DNA of 56,800 bases. Origin: Trichomonas tenax. Its lineage: Eukaryota; Parabasalia; Trichomonadida; Trichomonadidae. Shown in pieces: positions 1-10,086 of this stretch; the stretch's first letter is position 1, and each line of letters starts with the position of its first letter. A program made the position numbers and the translations under genes. The DNA is taken from positions 1 through 56,800 of the forward strand of contig JALKBU010000239.1 of NCBI GenBank assembly GCA_023091735.1. Reading direction: 5' to 3'. Under the pieces are notes generated by a model, which did no database searches, was not told the DNA's origin, and saw only the letters and a list, made by a program, of their open reading frames with translations.

Positions 1-922
1 CGCCATGCATCGAATCATGCTTCTTTTGAATAGGCATCTGGATGCATCTCTGCTAGATCACCAGGTCATCCTTCACTATGAGGCCACAACTACTCATAAT
101 GAAGTCTTCTTTGGCTTCCAACATTGAATTCAATCCATTTCAACCTATTGACACTTTTCCATTTTTCCCGCAAACATGTCACTTTCCTTTATTTTGACAT
201 CTAACTTTACATGTCAAAAATACGTTACATGTCAGAAAAGCACGTTGTTCTATTTTGTCCCAGTCCCAATAATAATTCATGACAATGTACAGAAGTATAA
301 CTAAAATGTATTCTATGAATAGCAGAGGTAAATATAGTATCTAAACAAAAATATATTAACTTTTTGCTAACAATGAAAATATTTGGCGGATATTATTAAT
401 TTCGAATCAGATAAGTGTGCAATTTGTAACGAAACCAAAATAACAAATAATATTATGATGAATTATTTTGTCACTTTTATTTCATTTGACAAAGACGTTA
501 ATTTTTTGACATACATCAAGTGCTCAGCCCACAACATGCATACACCAAGCCAATCATCGTGGGAGCTATGCATCGTATCTCGATACCCAATAGATAGAAA
601 AATCTGTAACATTTCTTAAAATGCCGAAATTTCATCACCAATTTACTTATTCCTTCATTGATACCATCAATTAATGTTGAGTATATTACTACACATCAAT
701 AATCCATGTATATATTTTTATAAAACATCGTATATATAGTTAAAATTAGTCAAATCAAATTCGTATCTCCAAAAGTTAGGTTGCTGCAGCATTCATATTA
801 CAGCTACAGGTTCATGTCAATACTGACACTATATCTACGAAAGATAATGCAATAAAATTGGCTACAATTTTTTATATATAATGACTAAACAAAGCTTATA
901 AACATATATAAAAGTCAAAATA
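1..922. other. Gene-poor AT-rich stretch with two TTTACATGTCA-type elements
   Basis: No reading frame here looks like a protein gene; the longest open stretch (383-619) begins at a non-ATG codon and has no recognisable domain. The first about 130 bases are less AT-rich and may be the edge of a degraded coding sequence, but stops occur in every frame I read. Two copies of the recurrent upstream element lie at 206-216 (TTTACATGTCA) and 224-234 (GTTACATGTCA). Confidence 0.5.
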
Positions 923-1054
923 TGTAGGGTATGATAATGTGTCACGAAAAGTGGCGTGCTTACATTTCAGATTTGACATTATTTTGACATGTAAATTATG
1001 CTATAATTATGGGTGATTATTGAATTTTAATATAAATGAAAACATTTGCTATTA

Positions 1055-1151
1055 TTGACTCTGGAAGGCTCGACTATGGATTGGCTTGGGCCTTATCATA
1101 GTGCTTCGTTGGATTAGCAAGCCAGTCCATAGTCGAGCCTTCCAGAGTCAA
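1055..1151. repeat. Long hairpin, copy 1 (34-bp arms)
   Basis: Arms 1055-1088 and 1118-1151 are reverse complements with one mismatch in 34 positions, around a 29-base loop. The same 97-base unit recurs at 1658-1754 with the loop in the same orientation. Confidence 0.9.
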
Positions 1152-1180
1152 ACGTCGAAATTTCCCTACTAGAAGGCTCT

Positions 1181-1253
1181 GAAAAGCAAAATTATGGGCT
1201 GTCTTGGATAGTGCCTCGCTGGATTAGCAAGCCAGTCCATGATTTTGCCTTTC
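1181..1253. repeat. Diverged hairpin related to copies 1 and 3
   Basis: Arms 1181-1206 and 1228-1253 pair with about five mismatches in 26. The loop and right arm share the TGGATTAGCAAGCCAGTCCAT segment of the two better hairpins, although the outer arm sequence differs. The segment around 1154-1192 recurs as a half unit at 1273-1312, so the interior contains direct repeats as well as inverted ones. Confidence 0.75.
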
Positions 1254-1512
1254 AAAGTCGAAATTCGAAAATCGTCGAAATATTCCGACTAAAAGGCTAT
1301 GAAAAGCAAAAAAATATAGAGAGCTGATGCTATATGACACAGTTTATATTCATTATATCTATAATTTAATTTTTAATTAAATCACATAATTCTCTTCTAA
1401 ACTTCAATATTGAATAAAAATGATTTTTGTATTGTAATGGAAAATAGACATAAGAGCTTCTCAAACTAATCCTGAGGCATAAAAGCAAATTTGAAATCTG
1501 CAAATTTCAATT

Positions 1513-1619
1513 TTGATCAAAAATTTATGATTAACATCTGATGATCATACAGTAGATATTACTCATTGTGTACTATCCGCTGTATGATTATCAGATGTTG
1601 ATCATAAATTTTTGATCAG
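1513..1619. repeat. Central hairpin of the foldback element (40-bp arms)
   Basis: Arms 1513-1552 and 1580-1619 are reverse complements with about three mismatches in 40, separated by 27 bases. The arm sequence is unrelated to the flanking 97-base hairpins. Confidence 0.85.
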
Positions 1620-1657
1620 TTTTAACAAAAAAATTGAATGAAATGAGATTTCGACGT

Positions 1658-1754
1658 TTGACTCTGGAAGGCTCGACTATGGGCTGGCTTGGGCCTTATC
1701 ATAGTGCTTCGTTGGATTAGCAAGCCAGTCCATAGTCGAGCCTTCCAGAGTCAA
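1658..1754. repeat. Long hairpin, copy 3 (34-bp arms)
   Basis: Arms 1658-1691 and 1721-1754 pair over 34 positions with one or two mismatches. The unit is nearly identical to 1055-1151. The sequences outside the two copies are inverted relative to each other, while the hairpin loops are in the same direction. Confidence 0.9.
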
Positions 1755-1902
1755 TCATAGCAAATGTTTTCATTTATATTATAAAAATGGCTGACGGTTT
1801 TTGATACACCCCCTTTTATATTATGTCATTTTACATGTCAGAAAAGTATCAAATCTGATATGTAACACTGTCACTTTTCGTGTCACATTATCATACCCCA
1901 CA

Positions 1903-2239
1903 GTCTTGATTATGTATTTCTAACTGATTAATTACATATGTATATCTAGTAGTTAAAAGAATTTTTATGTGCGCTTAGCTGTTACACAATAGGACATAAA
2001 GATAATCTGAACTTTTTCCATCCGAAAGATAACCTTAAAGAGTGCGAAGGTCTTTCAATATAAAGATATTCAATAATTACCTAAGTAGCTTTTATTCTAT
2101 ATTATCCATTTCATCTCCTCTTGCTTTTTCAAGAGTTTTCAATACTCTCTTCCTAATTAATTGTGGAGTTCAAACTTCTTTGTTTTGTGAATTCTGACAC
2201 GTAAAGTGCATAATATAGAACCTTAATGTCAAACATATA
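1903..2239. other. Upstream region of the THOC7-like gene with a TGACACGTAAAG element
   Basis: No gene is seen. A variant of the recurrent upstream element, TGACACGTAAAG, lies at 2195-2206, about 35 bases before the ATG at 2240. No clear Initiator is visible. Confidence 0.5.
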
Positions 2240-2806
2240 ATGATTGATTCACAAACTGAAGTTCCAACTTTAAAAGCTTCTGCTCAAGTCAAAGTTGGAG
2301 CACGTTTGAGTCCAGCCAAAGATATTCAAATAGCCTATTCAGATATATTGTCTAATATTGATTCCACTAAATTCGAAGATTTGAAAAAACGGTTTTTATT
2401 TGCTATTGATGCTGCAGAAGTGGAGTATGGACTTTTGTCACAGGAAGTTGGCATTTTGCAAGGAATGATTCCTAAATGGAATGAAGAAATCGAACAAACA
2501 AAATCACAAATAGAAAATCTCAAAGCAGAAATAGGTATTTTGGAGAAAGAAAAGGAAGATGTCGATGAAAAGATGGCTAATCACATCGAATTGACCAAAA
2601 CAAAGAGCGAAGCATCAAATATTAATATCGAAAAAATCACTAAAGACATTGAAAGTTGTACAATCAAGAATAAAGAAGACGAAGATAATATTGCGGCTGC
2701 TGAAATTTCTAACGAACGTAGAAAACAAGCAGTTTTAGACATTTACAAAGGAATTCAGCATTTTAAGGGGGCAACTAGTGATGACCAACAATCAGCAAAT
2801 CAATAA
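2240..2806 (+). CDS. Coiled-coil protein, possible THO complex subunit 7
   Basis: The frame opens at an ATG and codes for 188 residues ending in TAAA. Residues about 45-170 are heptad-rich and strongly helical, with KSQIENLKAEIGILEKEKED as the clearest coiled-coil run, and the protein ends in a short polar tail. Overall length, the coiled-coil layout and a C-terminal stretch with an ERRKQ...I..I pattern recall THOC7/Mft1, a subunit of the THO/TREX complex that couples transcription to mRNA export in the nucleus. That resemblance is weak, because coiled coils converge easily. The gene converges on the uL2 gene; its 3' flank is AT-rich and featureless. Alternatives are any other small coiled-coil scaffold. 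Confidence 0.6.
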   Translation: MIDSQTEVPTLKASAQVKVGARLSPAKDIQIAYSDILSNIDSTKFEDLKKRFLFAIDAAEVEYGLLSQEVGILQGMIPKWNEEIEQTKSQIENLKAEIGILEKEKEDVDEKMANHIELTKTKSEASNINIEKITKDIESCTIKNKEDEDNIAAAEISNERRKQAVLDIYKGIQHFKGATSDDQQSANQ

Positions 2807-3134
2807 AATGTGTTTAATAAATATATTTCAAATAGATATGGAATATTTTATATTTCAATTTTTAATATATTAACAAATCCAAATTCTTCTTTTACACACA
2901 ACCAAATACACAGAATCATGTATTGTTTATTTAATAAAATCAATATAAAAATTCAAGAATTTAATTTTTGAATCATTTATTTTACAAATATTACAGATTA
3001 CCATATGGTTCAGAGGTTCAAGAGATAGGAAATAGTTTGGCAGTTGTCTTGTTAATTGTGAAATTTCGAATATTATTATATTCGCTAAAAAGTGTGTCTG
3101 AGATTTCCTAAACAGTTCAAAGAGAACCAAATCT
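2807..3134. other. Intergenic space between convergent genes
   Basis: This AT-rich spacer lies between the 3' ends of the THOC7-like gene and the uL2 gene. No independent gene or structured RNA was recognised. Confidence 0.5.
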
Positions 3135-3890
3135 TTAGGCAAGATTGACTGTACCGCGGCGGCGACCTGTACGGCGAGCAGCGATAAGACCAAGCTTCTG
3201 ACCTGGGCGGGCAGAGCGTGAAACTGTGCCTGGAGCACCCATGTGCTGGTGGGAACCACCACCGTGTCTATGGTCGACTGGGTTCATTTTGATACCGCAA
3301 ACGACTGGCCATGTATGGCGTTTAGCTTTATACTTGTAGTGGACGTTACCGGCCTTGAGGAGTGGCTTCTCAAGACGGCCACCACCAGCGACGATACCTA
3401 ATGTAGCGCGGCAGATGTTAGAAACGAGAGCCTTGCGACCAGATGGGAGCTGGATACGTGTGTAGTTCTCTGTGTGGCCAATGACACGGCATGAGTCACC
3501 AGAGCAGCGGCCATAGCGACCACCATCACCTGGACGGTGCTCAACATTGCAGATTTCTGTGCCTTCTGGGATCTGAGCAAGTGGAAGGATGTTACCGATA
3601 TGGAGATCAGCCTGGACACCGCACTTGACGAACTGGCCTGTGTGGATGCCTTCTGGGGCGATGACGAGAGCGGAATCGAAGCCCTTGCCCTCAGCCTTCT
3701 TGAAGACTAGCTTGGCGAGTGGAGCGCCACGGCCTGGGTCGTGGAGGATCTCCTTGACCATGCCGGAGATGACTGCTGTTCTCTCGGCTGTATCGAGGGC
3801 GCGGAACTTAGCTGGACCAACGCGGTGGTGTGTGTGGGCTTGGAAGACTGAGCCGTTACCTCTACGCTGTGCACGGACGATATGACCCAT
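3135..3890 (-). CDS. RPL8: 60S ribosomal protein uL2 (RPL8)
   Basis: The 251-residue product is a full-length cytosolic uL2, a large-subunit protein near the peptidyl-transferase centre. It begins MGHIVRAQRRGNGSVFQAHT, typical of eukaryotic RPL8. It carries the conserved GIKMNPVDHRHGGG segment in the C-terminal third, which in most relatives reads HPxGGG and here has Arg in place of Pro. The C-terminus is basic. Codon choice is much more GC-rich than in flanking genes, as expected for a highly expressed gene. The stop lies in TAAA. Upstream, on the coding strand, an M3-like element and a TTACGTGTCAGG element precede the ATG. Larger overlapping frames on the other strand are shadows. Confidence 0.98.
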   Translation of the reverse strand: MGHIVRAQRRGNGSVFQAHTHHRVGPAKFRALDTAERTAVISGMVKEILHDPGRGAPLAKLVFKKAEGKGFDSALVIAPEGIHTGQFVKCGVQADLHIGNILPLAQIPEGTEICNVEHRPGDGGRYGRCSGDSCRVIGHTENYTRIQLPSGRKALVSNICRATLGIVAGGGRLEKPLLKAGNVHYKYKAKRHTWPVVCGIKMNPVDHRHGGGSHQHMGAPGTVSRSARPGQKLGLIAARRTGRRRGTVNLA

Positions 3891-3894
3891 TCGA

Positions 3895-3943
3895 AAAAGG
3901 AAGAACCAAACCGTTTTTCATTACAAATTTCCTGACACGTAAT
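3895..3943 (-). promoter_or_regulatory. Proximal promoter of uL2: M3-like motif plus TTACGTGTCA element
   Basis: On the coding strand an AACGGTTT octamer (3908-3915) fits the published T. vaginalis M3 core-promoter consensus, about 18-25 bases before the ATG. It continues as GGTTTGGTTCTTCCTTTTT, resembling the eL13 and uS2 upstream sequences. A TTACGTGTCAGG variant of the common element lies at 3932-3943. There is no TCAYT/A Initiator. Confidence 0.6.
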
Positions 3944-4288
3944 TTTGATTTTTGACGTTTTACATGGTATTTTTAAAATTCACTCCAATTCTAGATTTAG
4001 ATTACCCAGTTTTGCCACAGTTTGTTCTTCCCCTGTTTATAGCGAAATAACAATTGCTGATAATTAATTTCATTTAACCGAATAATTCAATAGATAATTT
4101 AAACAATCAACAAAAAAGTCTTTACAAATGGCAATCAGTAGTTGATCAATGATTGAAAAAATAGTGTAATTTTGTTCGCTATATTTAATCCGTTTCCGAA
4201 TATTATACACAACAGATAATTATATAAACAATTTCCGTACTCTTATTTAAGAATCTAACCTTTAAAAAGTGACTTCATAAAAGATGAA
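3944..4288. other. AT-rich intergenic region
   Basis: No gene is seen. A TTTACATGGTA near-match to the recurrent element sits at about 3960-3970. Confidence 0.4.
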
Positions 4289-4817
4289 TTGACAGCCGTT
4301 GATTATGGATTATTCCATTATTTAATTAATGAGGATGTTGCAACAATTGGCCTATACAGCAAAATCTTAGAATTGGATGAATCGTTAAATAGAATTGCTT
4401 TCATTGACAAATCGAATACTCTAATTCGACTTGAAATTCCAAATACAATCAAAGTGAATGATAGTATATATAAAGTGACAGCTATAGGAAGTCATTCATT
4501 TCGTTATGCAGAGATAACTTTCCTCTTTATTCCACGCTCTGTTATGACCGTTTGAATAAATACATTTATGGATTACACAAGATTAGAAAGTGTTTCTTTT
4601 GAACATAATTGTTTGCTTTCTTTCATAAATGAAAATTTGTTCTTCCAGACAAATATAAAAATTCTCTATTCCTGCATCAATTTCGAACTTTGATAGATCT
4701 GCATTTGGTGCAAATCCTAGAATTTCTTTTATTGATGTTGATAAAAACAATAAAAATTTTGTGTGTGAAATAATAAATCAATTATCCAATTCATCAGCTC
4801 TGACATTTGTGAATTAA
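4289..4817 (+). pseudogene. BspA-like leucine-rich-repeat surface protein, degraded fragment 1
   Basis: An open stretch to 4555 has no ATG start and encodes a segment nearly parallel to the fragment at 9034-9678, sharing VATIGLY, AFIDK, RLEIPN, KVTAIGSHSFR and FIPRS. After the stop at 4553-4555 the similarity continues in shifted frames (YTRLESVSFEHN, then ISFIDVDKNN...SSALTFVN) to a stop at about 4817. Both the start and the reading frame are therefore lost. BspA-like proteins are a very large trichomonad surface family built from TpLRR/LRR_5 repeats and linked to adhesion. The fragment is clearly non-functional as it stands. Confidence 0.75.
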
Positions 4818-5914
4818 CGATTCCTTCTACAGTTTGGATTATTCAAATCTACGCGTTTAAAAATAACAAAGCTTTGTACCCAGTTTAGTGCAATGCAGAT
4901 GCGGAAATAAAAATATTGAGCTGAAGTTTTAAACTGAAAAGAGACTGAAGAAAACATGCAGTACCCAAATATCAAAATCAACAGATATTTATGAAAATCC
5001 ATCTTAGTGGTGAAAAGATAATATTTTGCGATATTGAAGTATAATGATGAGTGAAGGAATGGCATTTGCCAGGAGGATTTTAGCTTTGTGTTAGATATTA
5101 AATCTCGAAAGTGATCTTCAAAAGCATTGATATTATCTAGTGAATTTGGTCAAGATAGTCTGGTTTGCAGTGAACTTCAGCATATTTCTGCTGGAGGCCA
5201 TTTGCAATCTTCTGTAAGATTTTCCTTTGTTCATTATTTTGTCGAGCAAAATTAACTTACGAAAAAAAAAATTGACGACCGCCCTCTGTATATATCCATT
5301 GCTGCGGAGGGTGCTACCAATTCAACACAATTGTATAGTGAAATAGACTATCAGCAACAAATACGGCATTTTTTGCATATTGATAGTATTTAGAGGATGA
5401 AAATGGTACATTAGGCATCGTTTATCATTTCTTCATGAAAGTGGTAATGCATAATTAGAGGTTGAAAAAGGGATCGAGATTTGAATTTATAATTTAACTT
5501 ATGACGAATACGTTAAGGCCATTAAATATTGATTATCACACAAAAGAAGAGATGTTTGAAGATCTTACAGATATTTTAGTTATAGTTAGCAGGAAAACTT
5601 GTCTATTATTTATTGCATACACAAATTTTACATATAAAGTGTAGCATTTTCATCATTATTGGCACACTTGAAAGCATATGTTAATAACACAAATTTATTA
5701 TGTTTCATTGATATTAAGTTGATATACTCAAAAATAGGAAATCAAAATTGCAACTTAATGTGTTCTTCATAAAGAATTACTTATCGTAAAGATTTACAAG
5801 GAGTGCTAGTGTAATCAAATGAGTTTTCGGAGATCACTCTGAATAGATTTCGATTGTTTTGCAATTCGATAAATTGTTGACTCGTGACTTTTAAAATTTT
5901 GATGTTGATTTTGA
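4818..5914. other. Degraded region without an intact gene
   Basis: No complete gene is seen. On the minus strand around 5140-5235 one frame reads as plausible protein (NEQRKILQKIANGLQQKY and onward) before it hits stops, so part of this stretch may be an old coding remnant. A short GC-richer patch at 5274-5325 contains complementary ends (CCGCCCTCTG and CGGAGGG) that could form a small hairpin. Confidence 0.35.
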
Positions 5915-6652
5915 TCATTTCTTTTGATATGGATCATAAACTAAAGATACTTTGTCATCAGATGGATTAGCAGCTTTCTGAAGAGATAAAACACCGATTC
6001 CAAGAAGAGATCGGAAGTGAAACTCTGTATAATAAAGCGATTGTTCAATATTTCTTCCGAGAAGATTCACACGCTTTGCGTTTGGGCAATGTTTCAAATA
6101 TGTAACAATGTCACGTCGGCCATTGTTTTCTGAACCATTGTAGGCCATTCCATTAGGAAGTCCAATATAATATGATTTATTAGGTGCAATATATAATAAA
6201 TGCATTTGAACCATTTCTCGTATGCTATATTCATTGAAGCCAAAGTTGTTGAGTTCATTCGTTGATATGATATACTTTTGATGCTTAATTAAAACTTTGT
6301 CTGCAAAATCCGTGACTATTTGAATACCAACTGATTTGAATTGAGAAATGTAGTCATCATACATCATAAAGAATCTCTCTGACGGAAAATCTGGTAGATT
6401 AACATAAAATTGACGAATTATTTTTTTGCGTAGAAGAACTTCTATCTCAGTTCTCACCGATTTCTTGTTCGTGGATTCCAAAAGTATCTGTGCTTCAGGG
6501 AAAATCGGAAGAGTTGGCCTCGAGCCACCGTAATCATCTGCTTTTAGACGTGGTTTAACAAACTTATAGTACTCATCCTTCATGGACATTATGATTTTGT
6601 GTGTATTATTGGCGTAGTGTTCTGCTTCGCTGCCATCTGAGAGAAAATCCAT
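5915..6652 (-). CDS. STK19: STK19-family winged-helix protein
   Basis: The 245-residue product begins at an ATG. Its central and C-terminal parts follow the STK19 family pattern: a LLRKKIIRQFYVNLP helix-strand segment, then FFMMYDDYISQF, a second winged-helix-like block ending YYIGLPNGMAY, and a terminal block with RRDIVTYLKHCPNAKRVNLL and a tail like RSLLGIGVLSL. STK19 was named as a kinase but is now regarded as a DNA-binding winged-helix factor in transcription-coupled nucleotide excision repair, acting with stalled RNA polymerase II and TFIIH. No kinase motifs are visible here. A TGTCATGTAAC element lies about 60 bases upstream on the coding strand. Identification is from pattern recall without an alignment. 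Confidence 0.7.
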   Translation of the reverse strand: MDFLSDGSEAEHYANNTHKIIMSMKDEYYKFVKPRLKADDYGGSRPTLPIFPEAQILLESTNKKSVRTEIEVLLRKKIIRQFYVNLPDFPSERFFMMYDDYISQFKSVGIQIVTDFADKVLIKHQKYIISTNELNNFGFNEYSIREMVQMHLLYIAPNKSYYIGLPNGMAYNGSENNGRRDIVTYLKHCPNAKRVNLLGRNIEQSLYYTEFHFRSLLGIGVLSLQKAANPSDDKVSLVYDPYQKK

Positions 6653-6725
6653 ATTTAGGTCAAAAATATAAGAATAAATGGCAAATACACTTTACAAGAC
6701 AAAATAATGGCGTTACATGACAGAT

Positions 6726-6941
6726 CAAATCCCAAACGCGATTAAAGTTAATGAAACAATATATTGTTGGAAGTCATTCTTTTCGTTCATCGCAAATAAT
6801 TTACTTTTTTTATTCCACGCTCTATCATAACCATATGTAGTTATACATTTTATTTGTGCTCATATCTTGAAAAAGTCGAATTTGAGCCAGACTCAAATTT
6901 GGTATTTCATTTCTTGTTGATTCGAAAATAAAAACACTCAG
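6726..6941 (+). pseudogene. BspA-like leucine-rich-repeat gene, degraded fragment 2
   Basis: The DNA parallels the coding strand of the 9034-9678 fragment. It shares TTGGAAGTCATTCTTTTCGTTC, TTTATTCCACGCTC and GAAAAAGTCGAATTTGA, but has deletions, frameshifts and stops. The relationship is plainest at the DNA level. It lies head-to-head with the STK19-like gene and overlaps the stretch that would hold its promoter. Confidence 0.75.
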
Positions 6942-9033
6942 TTAGAAATTGGGAATATAGATATCCGACCACTCAGTTTTTGTTGCCCTAGGATACACTT
7001 TTCGGGATACGTCGGGATTTGACACTTTTCTAGCAGATTTTGTACAAATTACATGTCAAAATTAAGTTACATAAATTTTGCAGAGGTTAAGGCTATTCGT
7101 TAGGCCAGATCTTTAAAATCATGTTAATTATTGTATTTAAAACATGTCTATCTAATTTCATAAATTGTGTCACATTTTTAGGGATAGGGATTCCCTATCC
7201 CAAGCAATAATCCTTATTTGTAAATTATTCAATTTTTGTTAAGCTGGGATAGGCTATCGGATCCCAAAAGCAGGATGATCTGATACGTTTTATTTACATG
7301 TCAGAAATGCAAGTGCATAATTAAGGGCTATCTAATATGCTTTATAATACGCGTTCTATTTTTCTAATTCCATTATTTGTCGTATTGCAAAATTAAAAAT
7401 TCAAAATCATGTTTTTTAAGGTTCGGGATACAGGAGGGATAAGTTTTTGGATCCCCAATACTTTGGAAAAAAGTTGGATCTATAATTAGGAAGATTTAAC
7501 ATTAACTACCCTCTAGAAAAAACATGTTTAATCCCAGTGTTATCCCAAGCCATTTAAGGTTATTATCAGTTTTTTCATGAAGGTTTAGTTCCCACAGCGC
7601 GCAAAACTTCAAATTTTCTAGCAAGGTTCGAGAGTCTCATTATAGAGGCCCTATAGATGAGATGTAACTACTAACAAAGCAAAAATAAATCATCCTAAGT
7701 GAATATGCAAATTTCTCAATTTTAAACGTCGATTCGTTGCTTTTAATAGATGAAAATACTTATTGCAGCTATTTTAATATTGTTTCATACAACTCTTACT
7801 ACTTAACTAGCTTTATTTGACTAAATATTTAAACTTTCACATAAATACACAATTTCTTAAACAATGTAAGAACTATATTAGAATTTGCATTTTAATAACA
7901 GAAATAAATAGAAATTTGGTAAATACTTATTAAAATAGCGAAATCGAAATCGTATTTTGATCAATTTTAGGAGTTTATGAGTAGTTATAGGAATAAAATG
8001 TCTGAATGTAGCCTGTATGCTTTGTGGGAGTTAACAGATTACGTCTTATCACACTAATTGCGAAGATATTATTTTTATTTCGAAAAAGAAAGGACATATG
8101 TTATAATCAATGCAACAACCAACATCTCGGCCATGAATGCGGCAATGCCTCTATTCTCGTTTATGGTTAGAGGCCTTAGTTAGAGTGGACCCACTTTTGT
8201 TCGACCAATACTATAAAACTTTTCAGAAGCACTAAAATACTGAAATTCGTAATACGTTATGGATAAATTTGATTCATAGTTAAAAGATATTGCTAAAGTA
8301 AAAAGTTTTACAAACTTGAATCATGGATAATAAAATGCGATCCATCATATCTAAAGTTGCTCTCTCCACGATTGAATGTAATAATCGTTTGTTATTATTG
8401 GATGAGGTTTTGATCTTTATTTATGAAATTGAAGCACATTTGAATCATAAAACATAAAAAATAAATATGGCAAAATAAGGTAACAGATCTTCTTCAAAAC
8501 ATTAAAATCATTATCGTATAAAATTAGATTTAATTGCAATGATTCCCATTATAAGGAGTGCTGAATAATGTGATTAATGATAAAAGTGACTTTAATTCGA
8601 GTTAAATATCTCATAAAGTCCTTCCAAAAGAATTCCACTATCTTTAAATATTTTGAAAAATTTAAACCTGATGAAGCTGCCTGAATATGCATCAGTTTTG
8701 AATTCTTCAATAAAACTATGCATTTCGATTTTTGGAATTTTCTATTTTTGACGTTTTTTCCCCTGAACTCTTAGGTTTCTTATTTTGCAACGTAGAATCT
8801 AGGTAATGTTGCAAATCTTCAATTTTAATAACTTCTATGTCTATTCTCGATTGTTAAATGGAATGGATATTCGTTTTTTGTTAAATAGGAAAGAATATGA
8901 CTGTATTGCTTCATAATCAAAAAACAAAAATCTAATATCATAGCAAGGCGTGAGATAAAGGCAATAAACATATTGTAGCTATAACATATATATTAATATA
9001 TATTAAGCTTTCAGAGCAGGTCATTTTTTTCAA
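6942..9033. other. Two kilobases of non-coding AT-rich DNA
   Basis: No protein gene or RNA gene is recognised. It contains recurrent-element copies at 7049-7060 (TTACATGTCAAA) and 7293-7303 (TTTACATGTCA), and several GGGATA/TATCCC words including a perfect short palindrome at 7181-7201. A slightly GC-richer patch near 8110-8220 carries a small 7-base inverted repeat (GCCTCTA and TAGAGGC). Confidence 0.45.
7181..7201. repeat. Short perfect palindrome GGGATAGGGA-T-TCCCTATCCC
   Basis: Ten-base arms flank one central base. A further GGGATAGG word follows at 7245-7252, and GGGATAC words occur at about 7013 and 7425. Confidence 0.8.
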
Positions 9034-9678
9034 TCATATCAAAATAAAAACATAAATTCCGAAATATGATAATCTCATAAATGCATAATTATGAACTCCA
9101 CATGTAATAGGAACAGGTGTTGGAATTTTATCTACAACTGTAACATTGACATTGCAAAATGTTGAAGAATTATAAAATGACAAAACATAAACATTCAAGT
9201 TCTTAAATGAAGATAATTTCGAGTGACAATTTACTGAAGTTCCGCCATATGAAATGGAATTTATTTGCTTGCTGTAGGTAAACAAATTCTCATTAATGAA
9301 CTCAAGGGAAGCGGGGAATCTGATAGTTTTAACTTTCGAATCGACAAGAAATGAACCATAAATCGAAACTAAATTTGAGTCGGGTTCAAATTCGACTTTT
9401 TCTAGATATCTATACCAATCAAATGCAAAACTACATATCGTGATAATTGAGCGTGGAATAAAAGTGTATGTTATTTCTGAAGAACGAAAAGAATGACTTC
9501 CAATAGCTGTTACTTTATACATAGTGTCATTCACTTTGATTGAATTTGGGATTTCAAGTCGAATTCGGGTATTTGTTTTATCAATGAAAGCACCATTGTT
9601 TAGTGAATTATTTGCTTTTAAGTTTTCGTTGTATAGACCAATGGTTGCTACACTTTCGTGCAAAAATTGTTCATTTAA
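9034..9678 (-). pseudogene. BspA-like leucine-rich-repeat protein, fragment 3 (longest)
   Basis: About 214 codons are open on the minus strand but have no ATG near the conserved beginning; the frame is closed upstream by a TAA at 9679-9681. The product has BspA/TpLRR features: KVTAIGSHSFR, TYTFIPRSIITI, LEKVEFEPDSNL and a VKTIRFPASLEFI repeat. It ends in a hydrophobic stretch (YFGIYVFILI), perhaps a membrane segment. A first in-frame ATG only appears inside a repeat. It is related to the fragments at 4289-4817 and 6726-6941, and all three lack the usual N-terminus. I call it a truncated pseudogene; a functional short protein is less likely. Confidence 0.7.
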
Positions 9679-10086
9679 TTATCGGTTGTGTATAATATTA
9701 AGAGATAGGTTAAACTTAGAGAACAAAATTACCAATGAATATACAACTATTTTTTCAATCATTCATCTCATTTTCTCGACTATCACTGATTGCACTTTAT
9801 CTAAATTAATTCATATATATATATTGATTGTTTTATAAATAAAAAACCAGCAAATAATATCTTGATGTTGGTATGCCAAAAAAATGTGCATACAATTATG
9901 GTCGTATCAATATTAATGTATTAATCCGAGCGACAAAAAAAATCCAAATCTAAGTATATCTTTAAGATCGTTTACATTATGATATTCAATTTTAACATTG
10001 TATTTGTATGAAGGAAAATGAGGTAAAAGAAATGATGAAGATTCTTGCATAATGTTGTTTGTTGATATTGGTGTGTTTGATGAAAT
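9679..10086. other. AT-rich spacer
   Basis: No gene or recognisable element is seen. Confidence 0.4.

Larger units (their letters stand above)
923..1902. mobile_element. Foldback/MITE-like element with long terminal inverted repeats
   Basis: The two ends are inverted copies of each other. The left end begins TGTAGGGTATGATAATGTG and the reverse complement of the right end begins TGTGGGGTATGATAATGTG. Similarity continues inward through a TGACATGTAAA element in each arm (985-995 and 1830-1840) and a segment reading AAATGAAAACATTTGCTAT, then into a 97-base hairpin present in both arms. There is no open reading frame of note, so it cannot supply its own transposase. I see no convincing target-site duplication at these boundaries, so the exact ends are uncertain. 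A non-autonomous DNA transposon or foldback element is the most likely reading; a structured RNA locus is the alternative. Confidence 0.7.

Noticed and set aside
383..619. 78-codon open frame at the left end
   Set aside because: It starts at a non-ATG codon, has no domain and atypical composition; most likely chance in AT-rich DNA.
923..1902. Maverick or Tc1/mariner transposon
   Set aside because: No coding capacity for an integrase, polymerase or transposase is present, and the ends lack a recognisable TA or 5-6-base duplication, so only a non-autonomous foldback call is supported.
2927..3885. Several open frames on both strands across the uL2 gene
   Set aside because: They are shadows of the GC-biased codon use of uL2; none has family features.
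4814..5065. 83-codon minus-strand frame with hydrophobic text
   Set aside because: It overlaps the end of the BspA-like remnant, and its hydrophobicity reflects AT-rich codons; no signal peptide architecture or domain follows.
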